A DNA stretch of 26,002 nt, from contig JBPCOJ010000063.1 of NCBI GenBank assembly GCA_051000345.1, forward strand, positions 1 to 26,002, in the 5' to 3' direction. The DNA is from JBHENC01 sp051000345 (GTDB lineage Bacteria > Acidobacteriota > Blastocatellia > Pyrinomonadales > Pyrinomonadaceae). Below are positions 15,400 through 22,332 of this stretch, one piece after another. The position numbers were made by a program, and so were the translations under genes. The notes under the pieces were generated by a model that had not been told where the DNA came from, searched no databases, and was given only the letters and a program-made list of their open reading frames with translations. The stretch's first letter is position 1. Each line of letters opens with the position of its first letter.

Positions 15400-15464
15400 T
15401 TGCGCGCAACCGGCGGCCTTACTATTCTTGTCGGGCGATCAAAAGCGAGCGGGTATATTTTCTC

Positions 15465-16439
15465 TTGAGCAATTCATCGAAAGACAATTCGAGTCCGGCG
15501 TATCTATCGCAAAAGATAAAGGATCGCGCGCGCGGGCTGGGCTTCGATAAAGTCGGCATCGTGCGCGCGGAAGCTCTCGCAAACGAGCGCGGGCGTTTGG
15601 AAGATTGGCTGGCGCGCGGCTTTCATGGCGAGATGGGGTGGATGGCGCGCGAGCCGGAAAAGCGCGCAGACCCGCGCCTGTTGTTTCCTGCGGCGCGCTC
15701 CGTTGTCGCCGTCGCGCTTAATTACTACACCGCGCACGAACACTCCAATGATCCGGCGTGCGGGAAAATCTCGCGTTACGCATGGGGCGACGATTACCAT
15801 GATGTCATGGGCGAAAAACTAAAGGCGCTGCTCCTATGGATCAAAGAAGAATGGCCGCAAACCGAAGGCAAAACATGCGTTGATATTCAACCCATGATGG
15901 ACAAGGCGTGGGCCGAGCGCGCAGGGATAGGCTGGATCGGCAAGCACTCGAATCTCATCACGCGCGAATACGGCTCGTGGATTTTCTTGGGCGAACTCTT
16001 GCTCAATCTCGACTTGGAATACGACACGGAAAAAGTCGAAGACCACTGCGGAACATGCACGCTGTGCCTCGAAGCCTGTCCGACGGGCGCAATCACAGAA
16101 CCGCGCGTTGTCGATTCAACGAAGTGCATTTCCTATGCGACCATCGAACTGCGCGAACCCGAATTGCCCGAACACGTCGCCGCTAATCTCGAAGGCTGGC
16201 TCTACGGCTGCGACATTTGTCAGGACGTATGCCCTTGGAATCGCTTTGAGCAGCCGACCACCGAACAACGCTTCGAGCCGCGCGCCGATAATGTTTCGGC
16301 AAATCTCTACGCGCTTCTGAAGCTCTCGCCCGACACTTACGCCGCGCGCTTTCGCAAAAGCCCGATCAAGCGCGCCAAACTCTCCGGCTTGCAACGAAAC
16401 GCCTCGGCGCTCATCAAACAAACGAGCGAAGAAAATTAA
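15465..16439 (+). CDS. queG: Epoxyqueuosine reductase QueG
   Basis: Cobalamin-dependent iron-sulfur enzyme that reduces epoxyqueuosine to queuosine in the wobble position of certain tRNAs. Recognised from GLGFDKVGIVRAEAL, the RYAWGDDYHDVMGEKLKAL block, DKAWAERAGIGWIGKHSNLI, and two ferredoxin-like 4Fe-4S motifs: CGTCTLCLEACPTGA (from 16047) and CDICQDVCPWN (from 16209). I choose the TTG at 15465, which gives 324 residues and places GLGFDKVG about 25 residues in, as usual for the family. The frame is open back to a TTG at 15372, but that extension does not look like family sequence. The start is therefore uncertain. No cobalamin riboswitch was seen upstream. Confidence 0.9.
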   Translation: MSNSSKDNSSPAYLSQKIKDRARGLGFDKVGIVRAEALANERGRLEDWLARGFHGEMGWMAREPEKRADPRLLFPAARSVVAVALNYYTAHEHSNDPACGKISRYAWGDDYHDVMGEKLKALLLWIKEEWPQTEGKTCVDIQPMMDKAWAERAGIGWIGKHSNLITREYGSWIFLGELLLNLDLEYDTEKVEDHCGTCTLCLEACPTGAITEPRVVDSTKCISYATIELREPELPEHVAANLEGWLYGCDICQDVCPWNRFEQPTTEQRFEPRADNVSANLYALLKLSPDTYAARFRKSPIKRAKLSGLQRNASALIKQTSEEN

Positions 16440-16556
16440 TCGCTCACGCGCATCGAAGCATCTTGAAGCATCGGTTTATCTGCGTCTGGCTTACGCGTTG
16501 GAATTCCGTTAAACTAAATCGAAACATCTGTATTACGAATTTTGAGGTTTACCGTT

Positions 16557-17006
16557 ATGAGTGATGAAGAGACAGCGAAGAAGATGGAGTTTATCCTCGA
16601 ACAGCAAGCGCAATTTACGGCGAAGATAGGACAGCTTGAGGACATCGTGACCAGACTTGCCAACGCGAGTTTTAACAGATTTGAAGACCTCGAAGAGAAG
16701 ATGGTCGCGCTGGTTGATTCGCAAATCAGATTAGCTGATTCAAGTTCTAAAAGATTTGAAGATGCTGAAGAGAAGATTGTGGCGCTGGTTGATTCTCAAG
16801 TCAGATTAACCGAAGCGCAAGATCGCCTAACCGAGGCGCAGGATCGCTTGACTGAATCACAAGATCGCTTGACTGAATCACAAGACCGCTTAAATGAATC
16901 ACAAGATCGCCTAACTGAAGCGCAAGCTCTCACAGACGAAAATGTTAAGAATCTAATCGCCGTCGCTGACCGCTATTTCAACGAGAATCGCAACGGAAAG
17001 CCATAG
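16557..17006 (+). CDS. Repeat-built coiled-coil protein of unknown function
   Basis: A 149-residue, highly charged, mostly helical protein with no membrane segment. Its first half contains a duplication (RFEDLEEKMVALVDSQIRLA, then RFEDAEEKIVALVDSQVRLT). Its second half contains six 7-residue units of the type DRLTEAQ/DRLTESQ, encoded by a 21-nt tandem repeat. The heptad pattern predicts a coiled coil. The C-terminus ENVKNLIAVADRYFNE looks like a conserved cap. The ATG at 16557 is preferred because GAGG lies 8-11 nt upstream. Similar short proteins occur widely in bacteria with repeats, but I do not know a function. It lies between queG and moaA without obvious linkage. Confidence 0.8.
   Translation: MSDEETAKKMEFILEQQAQFTAKIGQLEDIVTRLANASFNRFEDLEEKMVALVDSQIRLADSSSKRFEDAEEKIVALVDSQVRLTEAQDRLTEAQDRLTESQDRLTESQDRLNESQDRLTEAQALTDENVKNLIAVADRYFNENRNGKP
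16800..16925 (+). repeat. 21-nt tandem repeat (6 units) in the coiled-coil gene
   Basis: Units start at 16800, 16821, 16842, 16863, 16884 and 16905. The units at 16842 and 16863 are identical over 21 nt (GATCGCTTGACTGAATCACAA with no change). Each encodes one heptad, so unit number changes coiled-coil length by one heptad without a frameshift. Confidence 0.92.
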
Positions 17007-17099
17007 AGTTAAAGACGCGCTAAAAGTATTGATCGGCTCGATTGATAATTCACCAACAGGCGGCGGTTTGCTCGAACGTTCGGGAAGCGAAAATTAAAA

Positions 17100-18098
17100 G
17101 TGAAGATTGCACTCAAAGATTCATACGGGCGGGCGATACGTGATTTGCGCGTGTCGCTGACGGATCGCTGCAACTTTCGCTGCTTCTACTGCCTGCCGCA
17201 CGGCGAGCCGCCCATCGCTCCGAAAGAGCAAATGCTTTCCTACGAAGAAATCGAATACATCTGCGAAATCTTCGTCTCTCTCGGCATCGAAAAAATTCGC
17301 TTGACGGGCGGCGAGCCGATGATGCGCCGCGACATCGAAACCATCATCACAAAACTCTCCAAACTCAAGCCGAGCCTGCTCGATCTCGCGCTCACAACCA
17401 ACGGTTATTTTTTGCCCGGACGCGCGCAAGGCTTGAAAGACGCGGGGCTTGACCGCATCACGATCAGCATCGATAGCCTGAAGCCGGAAACTTTCAAGCG
17501 CATGACCGGCGTAGATGTCATAGACAAAGTGCTCGAAGGCATCGACGCGGCAAAGCGAGCAGGGCTTGCGCCGATCAAAATCAACGCCGTCATCGTGCGC
17601 GGCTACAACGAAACAGAAGTCGCGGACTTCGCGGAGTTTGCGCGCGATCACGACGTACAAATGCGCTTCATCGAATTCATGCCTTTGGATTCCGGCCACG
17701 AGTGGTCGAAGGAAATGGTCGTGCCGGGACGCGAAATTCTGGCGCGCATCGAAGAACGCTTTTCGCTTGCGCCGCTCGAAGCAAAACGCGGCTCGGAAAC
17801 AAGCGCGCGTTACCGCTTCGCTGACAATGCTCCGGGCGAAATCGGCATTATCGCGCCCGTCACGGAACCTTTTTGCGGCGCGTGCTCGCGCATACGCCTC
17901 ACCGCCGACGGGCAAATCCGAACGTGCCTTTTCTCGACAGTCGAACACAGTTTGCGCGATGTCATTAGAAGCAACGCCACGCGCCACGAAATCATTGATT
18001 ACATCGCAAGCGTCGTGTGGAAAAAAGAGCCGCGCCACTTCATCAACGATCCTACTTTCGCGCAGCCCACGCGCACAATGAGCTTTATCGGCGGCTAA
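17100..18098 (+). CDS. moaA: GTP 3',8-cyclase MoaA
   Basis: Radical SAM enzyme catalysing the first step of molybdenum cofactor synthesis, GTP to 3',8-cyclo-GTP; MoaC, its usual partner, is not in the window. The 332-residue protein has the N-terminal cluster cysteines C24, C28 and C31 (DRCNFRCFYC) and the SAM-binding LTGGEPMMRRD. The second cluster is C259-x2-C262-x13-C276 (FCGACSRIRLTADGQIRTC), exactly the family spacing. The C-terminal Gly-Gly (FIGG) needed for activity is present. The start is a GTG at 17100 that fits the family N-terminus, although no strong Shine-Dalgarno precedes it. Downstream is the thiC riboswitch, so moaA and thiC are probably separate units. Confidence 0.95.
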   Translation: MKIALKDSYGRAIRDLRVSLTDRCNFRCFYCLPHGEPPIAPKEQMLSYEEIEYICEIFVSLGIEKIRLTGGEPMMRRDIETIITKLSKLKPSLLDLALTTNGYFLPGRAQGLKDAGLDRITISIDSLKPETFKRMTGVDVIDKVLEGIDAAKRAGLAPIKINAVIVRGYNETEVADFAEFARDHDVQMRFIEFMPLDSGHEWSKEMVVPGREILARIEERFSLAPLEAKRGSETSARYRFADNAPGEIGIIAPVTEPFCGACSRIRLTADGQIRTCLFSTVEHSLRDVIRSNATRHEIIDYIASVVWKKEPRHFINDPTFAQPTRTMSFIGG

Positions 18099-18123
18099 AA
18101 ATAGCCGTCGAGTTTGAAAATTA

Positions 18124-18232
18124 GTTTAGTTTTCGGGGGAGCTTTCGTTTACAAAAACGATGCTGAGAGTCGCATGTAGCGTGCGAGACCCTTTGAACCT
18201 GATGCGGTTAGCACCGTCGAAGGGAGACAAAC
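18124..18232 (+). ncRNA. TPP riboswitch (THI box) in the thiC leader
   Basis: The thiamine pyrophosphate aptamer core is clear: CGGGGGAGC (from 18134), GCTGAGAG (from 18162), ACCCTTTGAACCTGATGCGG (18188-18207), TTAGCACCGTCGAAGGGA (18208-18225). P1 can form from a GTTT near 18129 with AAAC at 18229-18232. It lies upstream of thiC on the same strand, the classic target, and should reduce thiC expression when TPP is abundant. Confidence 0.95.
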
Positions 18233-18239
18233 GGAGAGG

Positions 18240-18271
18240 CCGTTTCATTCTTTCGGATGAAGCGGTTTTTT
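18240..18271 (+). terminator. Riboswitch-controlled intrinsic terminator before thiC
   Basis: CCGTTTCAT (18240-18248) pairs with ATGAAGCGG (18257-18265), 9 bp with one T-G wobble, followed by six T at 18266-18271. CCGTTT can alternatively pair with AAACGG at 18229-18234. Those AAAC bases are also the 3' side of aptamer P1. TPP binding should therefore free CCGTTT and favour termination 44 nt before the thiC start. Confidence 0.75.
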
Positions 18272-18314
18272 CATTTCAGGCCAAGCTTATTTGGCCGGAA
18301 GGTTTTGAAAAGTT

Positions 18315-20249
18315 ATGAGCACACAAAATCAATCAAGCGAGCCGCGCGAGAAGATGAGCGATGAGGTTCAGCTTCCTAATTCGCGCAAGGTTTATGTTGA
18401 AGGAAAGCAAGCGGGCGTGCGCGTGCCGTTCCGCGAAATCTCGCAGAATGTGACGAAGAATTTTGACGGCACGCTGGAAGAGAATCCGCCCGTGCGCGTG
18501 TATGATGCGAGCGGGTTGTGGGGCGATGACGATGCGGCGGCGGTGCGCTGCGATGTGCGCGACGGATTGCCCGCGCTTCGCCGCGAGTGGATTGTCGGGC
18601 GCGGTGACGTTGAGGAATACACGGGGCGCGATGTTTTGCCGCAGGACAACGGCTATCTGACGTTGGGCGCTGAAGAATATGCGCGCAATAAAAACAAGGG
18701 GCGGCTCGAAGAATTTCCCGGACTGCGTCGCGCGCCGTTGCGTGCGAAGCCGGGACACAACGTGACGCAGCTGCATTATGCGCGGCGCGGGCTAATCACG
18801 CCCGAAATGGAGTTCATCGCCATCCGCGAAAACTTGGGACGTGAAGCGGCTTTTGAAGCAGCGCAGGATAATGACCGTACATCTCTGCAACATCAACACG
18901 CGGGCGAGAGTTTCGGCGCGTCAGTTCCTTCTTATGTGACGCCGGAATTCGTGCGCGATGAAGTGGCGCGAGGCCGCGCGATTATTCCCGCGAACATCAA
19001 TCACCCGGAATCGGAGCCGATGATTATCGGGCGCAATTTTCTGGTGAAGATTAACGCCAACATCGGAAACTCCGCCGTCGCTTCTTCGATTGAAGAGGAA
19101 GTTGAAAAGATGCGTTGGGCGACGAAGTGGGGCGCGGATACGGTGATGGATTTGTCTACGGGCAAAAATATACACGCGACGCGCGAGTGGATTCTGCGGA
19201 ACTCGCCCGTGCCGATTGGCACTGTGCCGATTTATCAGGCGCTCGAAAAAGTCGGAGGCAAGGCGGAAGAATTAACTTGGGAAGTTTACCGCGACACGCT
19301 CATCGAACAGGCCGAGCAAGGCGTCGATTATTTTACGATTCACGCGGGCGTGCGCCTGCCTTACATTCCTTTGACGGCGAAGCGCACGACGGGCATCGTT
19401 TCGCGCGGCGGCTCGATCATGGCGAAGTGGTGTTTGTCGCACCACAAGGAAAGTTTTCTCTACACGCGCTTTCGTGAAATCTGCGAGATCATGGCGGCCT
19501 ACGATGTTTCGTTTTCTCTTGGCGACGGACTTCGTCCCGGCTCGATTGCGGACGCGAACGACGCGGCGCAGTTTGCCGAATTAGAGACGCTCGGCGAACT
19601 CACGAAGATCGCTTGGGAAATGGATTGCCAGACGATGATCGAAGGCCCCGGCCATGTGCCGATGCACCTCATCAAAGAAAACATGGACAAGCAATTGAAG
19701 GAGTGCGACGAAGCGCCGTTCTACACTTTAGGGCCTTTAACGACGGACATCGCGCCCGGCTACGACCATATTACTTCGGGAATCGGCGCGGCGATGATCG
19801 GCTGGTTCGGCTGCGCGATGCTCTGCTATGTGACGCCGAAAGAGCATCTTGGTTTGCCGAATAAAAAGGATGTGAAGGACGGCGTTATTACTTACAAGAT
19901 CGCGGCGCACGCGGCGGACTTGGCGAAGGGACATCCGGGCGCGCAGGCGAGAGACAACGCGCTCTCGAAATCGCGTTTCGAGTTTCGCTGGGAAGATCAA
20001 TTCAATCTCTCGCTCGATCCTGAAGTCGCGCGCGAATACCACGACGAAACCTTGCCGCAGGAAGGCGCAAAGCTCGCGCACTTCTGTTCGATGTGCGGGC
20101 CACACTTCTGTTCTATGAAAATCACGCAGGACGTGCGCGAGTATGCGGCGCAGAAGGAGTTGGACGAGCAAGCGGCGCTTGACGCAGGAATGAAGGAAAA
20201 GGCAGCGGAGTTTGCCGCAGCGGGCGCGGAGGTTTACCGGAAAGCGTAG
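18315..20249 (+). CDS. thiC: Phosphomethylpyrimidine synthase ThiC
   Basis: Radical SAM enzyme that rearranges aminoimidazole ribotide to 4-amino-5-hydroxymethyl-2-methylpyrimidine phosphate for thiamine. The 644-residue protein is of normal length for the long, domain-fused form. Seen: LHYARRGLITPEMEFIAIREN, PANINHPESEPMIIGRNFLVKINANIGNS, TVMDLSTGKNIH, NSPVPIGTVPIYQALEKV, FTIHAGV, and GLRPGSIADANDAAQF. The C-terminal cluster motif C591-x2-C594-x4-C599 (CSMCGPHFCSMK) is intact. The ATG at 18315 fits the usual N-terminus and follows a purine-rich ggaagg. No other thiamine gene is in view. Controlled by the TPP riboswitch immediately upstream and ended by the stem-loop at 20282. Confidence 0.97.
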   Translation: MSTQNQSSEPREKMSDEVQLPNSRKVYVEGKQAGVRVPFREISQNVTKNFDGTLEENPPVRVYDASGLWGDDDAAAVRCDVRDGLPALRREWIVGRGDVEEYTGRDVLPQDNGYLTLGAEEYARNKNKGRLEEFPGLRRAPLRAKPGHNVTQLHYARRGLITPEMEFIAIRENLGREAAFEAAQDNDRTSLQHQHAGESFGASVPSYVTPEFVRDEVARGRAIIPANINHPESEPMIIGRNFLVKINANIGNSAVASSIEEEVEKMRWATKWGADTVMDLSTGKNIHATREWILRNSPVPIGTVPIYQALEKVGGKAEELTWEVYRDTLIEQAEQGVDYFTIHAGVRLPYIPLTAKRTTGIVSRGGSIMAKWCLSHHKESFLYTRFREICEIMAAYDVSFSLGDGLRPGSIADANDAAQFAELETLGELTKIAWEMDCQTMIEGPGHVPMHLIKENMDKQLKECDEAPFYTLGPLTTDIAPGYDHITSGIGAAMIGWFGCAMLCYVTPKEHLGLPNKKDVKDGVITYKIAAHAADLAKGHPGAQARDNALSKSRFEFRWEDQFNLSLDPEVAREYHDETLPQEGAKLAHFCSMCGPHFCSMKITQDVREYAAQKELDEQAALDAGMKEKAAEFAAAGAEVYRKA

Positions 20250-20281
20250 AGCTTAAGTTTATTTTTAATGAACAATGAAAG

Positions 20282-20330
20282 GGCGCGCGCAGGCAAGGGG
20301 AGAGACTTGCCCGCACGCGCCGTTTTGTTT
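20282..20330 (+). terminator. Intrinsic terminator after thiC
   Basis: A 16-position stem (20282-20297 with 20306-20321, 14 paired) closes an 8-nt loop and is followed by GTTTTGTTT. It lies 32 nt after the thiC stop and before the 3' end of the convergent gene. Confidence 0.8.
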
Positions 20331-20345
20331 GTGCCGTTGCTTATA

Positions 20346-21002
20346 TTACGACTGCGGCGGCAATGGTGTCGGCGTCGGTATCGGCGTTGGTCTTGGCGCC
20401 GATTCGCTCGTCATTATTGTCGTCGTGGTGATCATCGTGCTTGCAGGCTCTTTGCGGATGAAGACTTCGCCGCGCTGTGTAAGGTTGGCTTTAGCGGCGA
20501 GAGTGTTGAGCATCGAAGCGAGGATTTCTTTGTTGTCCAGACGAAAGCTCGTGACGCCGTTGACCTTTGTATCCGCATCACTGTACTGAATCGTCAGATA
20601 GCGAACTTTTTTTCTGATGAAACTTGCCGGAAATCCGTAGAAGGGAATATTGCTGGCGACGGTGGCGGCAGCCGGTCTTCTCGATTGATTGTCGGCGAAG
20701 GCTCCCGCCACAGAGTCATACGGAATGGAAAGTATTTCCTTCTGAACTTTGTCACGAAAGACTAGGCGGCGGCTCGCATCGTCGAAGGTGAGCGTGCCGT
20801 CCACCCTTTTGTTGTAGCCGAAAACGCCGCCTTCGTATTTGGCGCGAACGCTCTGCGGCGCAGGCCTTGTTGCAGCAGAAGACGTTGTGGACGCGCTCGT
20901 TTGATCGCCCACCGTGCGAGGTCTTTGCGCGAGCGCGTGGCGGCTGTTGGCGACAACAATTAAGAGCGCGCACAAAGCGATAAGTTTTACTGCATTCTTC
21001 AT
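20346..21002 (-). CDS. Secreted protein of unknown function with Pro/Thr-rich tail
   Basis: A 218-residue protein with a clear signal peptide (about residues 1-26, MKNAVKLIALCALLIVVANS...ALAQ). A mature domain of about 100 residues has an alternating pattern typical of beta strands (GTLTFDDASRRLVFRD, ILSIPYDSVAGAFADNQSRR, KKVRYLTIQYSD, FRLDNKEILASMLNTLAAKAN). It ends in a low-complexity tail (TTTTIM..., then PRPTPIPTPTPLPPQ) that may span or attach to the cell wall or be a disordered spacer. GGGAG lies upstream of the ATG. It is the last gene of the minus-strand nurA cluster, 37 nt after the HAS-barrel gene. I do not recognise a named family; the core could be a PH-like fold, which is a guess. 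Confidence 0.8.
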   Translation of the reverse strand: MKNAVKLIALCALLIVVANSRHALAQRPRTVGDQTSASTTSSAATRPAPQSVRAKYEGGVFGYNKRVDGTLTFDDASRRLVFRDKVQKEILSIPYDSVAGAFADNQSRRPAAATVASNIPFYGFPASFIRKKVRYLTIQYSDADTKVNGVTSFRLDNKEILASMLNTLAAKANLTQRGEVFIRKEPASTMITTTTIMTSESAPRPTPIPTPTPLPPQS

Positions 21003-21039
21003 TCTTTCATCTCCCTTTTGAATATCTCACTGAAAAATG

Positions 21040-21639
21040 TTAGATGCGCATTCCGCCCACCGTGCGTTGCCACTGCAATGTTTGTTTGAGCACGCAGAGG
21101 CGTTGCTTTTCTTCCGCCGAGCACGCGGGTTCGAGTTGTTCGAGAATGGCTTCGAGCAAAGCGACGGCAAAGGAACCGGCGTGCGTGATGATCTGCGAAT
21201 AGTAATGCAACTGCACACGCCCGCGCGCGTCTCTGTGAAAGCTTTGCACGTCTTTTTCATCGACGTGGTAAACATCCTGATTAGCGGGAACGACGCGGCG
21301 CGGCACCGTCTGATGAATCTTTCCTGCAACGTCGCGCCAGCCGAGCAGCAGAATGCCGACGAGCACGCCCTGCTCGTTTAAGTAATCAGGGCTTAACACG
21401 GAGAGGTCTGCGCGCGGCGAAAGGCGCGGGCCGAAACTCGCATAATCAGGGTTGGCGAGCTGCGAATCATAAATGACGCCGATCACTTCGCTTTCGTCTT
21501 CGAGCGGCATTGAAACGAACTGCGCGAAACCGTAATCGGAGCTTTGCGGCGGCGCGTCAGAATCGAGCGCGTCAATAATCCGCCCGACGTAATCGACGTG
21601 CGAGTTTGACGCAACGATCTTCGCAATTTTAGTAGGCAT
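21040..21639 (-). CDS. Stand-alone HAS-barrel domain protein (HerA/NurA-associated)
   Basis: A 199-residue protein resembling the HAS-barrel, the beta-barrel domain found at the N-terminus of HerA-type ATPases that pump DNA with NurA. Seen: YVGRIIDALDS (5-25 region), FAQFVSMPL, EVIGVIYDSQLANPDYASFGPRLSPRADLSVLSPDYL, and LVGILLLGW. A C-terminal helical part (residues about 135-199) follows; there is no Walker A or B motif, so it is not itself the ATPase. The ATG at 21639 is preferred. The frame is open to 21723, but that extension runs through a heptad repeat and does not resemble protein. nurA lies two genes upstream on the same strand. Family assignment is by pattern memory. Confidence 0.75.
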   Translation of the reverse strand: MPTKIAKIVASNSHVDYVGRIIDALDSDAPPQSSDYGFAQFVSMPLEDESEVIGVIYDSQLANPDYASFGPRLSPRADLSVLSPDYLNEQGVLVGILLLGWRDVAGKIHQTVPRRVVPANQDVYHVDEKDVQSFHRDARGRVQLHYYSQIITHAGSFAVALLEAILEQLEPACSAEEKQRLCVLKQTLQWQRTVGGMRI

Positions 21640-21649
21640 AAATTCAAGT

Positions 21650-21766
21650 AGACAGAAGTCAGGAGTCAGAATGGAGAAAAGAACAGAAGCGACGATAATT
21701 ATACTCATGCTCATCGGACACAAGCTTCTTGCATTTATTCTGTCTCCTGACTTCTGACTCCTGACT
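21650..21766. repeat. Inverted pair of 7-nt repeat arrays
   Basis: Heptads AGTCAGG/AGTCAGA stand at 21650-21670. Their inverse (CCTGACT/TCTGACT) stands at 21746-21766. A 15-bp perfect inverted match (21657-21671 with 21752-21766) could form a stem with an 80-nt loop. No coding potential is apparent in the loop. The same heptad is found inside purL at 1707-1741. Confidence 0.85.
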
Positions 21767-21774
21767 CCCGCTTT

Positions 21775-22308
21775 TCACTGTTTCGCCCATTCCGGCACTT
21801 TGTAGAGAATCCACCACAGAAATAGTTGCGCGCAGAAGATCAGGATTCCGGCGATGATGCCATGAACGGAAGCGCGGCGGCCATTGAGATGCGGCGCATG
21901 ACGGACGCGCACGAGGCCGACGCAGCCTGTGAAGATTGCGCCTGGGCAAAAAAGAATTCCGAGATATGGAACAAGCGCGTAGGTCGCAAAGGCGAGTGCC
22001 AACTGCGAAGCATTGTTCAAGTTTCGCGCAGGCTGTGTTGATGCAAATTTCGCAATTTGTTTGGCGCGCACTTTATTGTCGTTTGCCGCGCCGCTGACGA
22101 TTGCGGTTTCCTTCGATGGCGGCGGGCGATGTTGTTTATGATACGAGGCGCGCAAGGCATCTGCGGGCAGATAATCTTCGGCGTCGGCAAAGGCTCTTCC
22201 GCAAACTGTGCAGTAGCTCGCGTCAGCGCGTCGCACGCTTGCGCCGCACGCCGGACAAGTGTGCGGCGATGCGGCGTTTGACGGCTTTTGCGAGTCGGAT
22301 TGCTTCAA
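21775..22308 (-). CDS. Zinc-ribbon membrane protein
   Basis: A 177-residue protein. The N-terminus has a zinc ribbon (CPACG at about residue 18, CTVCG at about 33) that probably binds one zinc. A polar linker follows (residues 45-100). Then come two hydrophobic segments: about 103-132 (LALAFATYALVPYLGILFCPGAIFTGCVGLV) and about 148-170 (IIAGILIFCAQLFLWWILY), consistent with a two-helix membrane anchor. It resembles the DUF4190 type of small membrane domain in general style, but I cannot confirm the family. The ATG is 24 nt after the nurA stop, so co-expression with nurA is likely. A 135-nt gap with inverted heptad repeats separates it from the HAS-barrel gene. Confidence 0.8.
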   Translation of the reverse strand: MKQSDSQKPSNAASPHTCPACGASVRRADASYCTVCGRAFADAEDYLPADALRASYHKQHRPPPSKETAIVSGAANDNKVRAKQIAKFASTQPARNLNNASQLALAFATYALVPYLGILFCPGAIFTGCVGLVRVRHAPHLNGRRASVHGIIAGILIFCAQLFLWWILYKVPEWAKQ

Positions 22309-22332
22309 ATGATTTTATACGCTGTCTTCATT

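Noticed and set aside
16800..16925. CRISPR-like array
   Set aside because: The 21-nt units are contiguous with no spacers and lie in frame within a coiled-coil gene.
17121..18038. 305-codon open frame on the minus strand
   Set aside because: It is fully antisense to moaA, which has every family motif; its translation is Arg/Phe/Asp-rich with no recognisable domain. A consequence of codon bias.
21640..21723. 28-residue N-terminal extension of the HAS-barrel protein
   Set aside because: It would be translated from the inverted heptad repeat, and its hydrophobic sequence has no counterpart in the domain.
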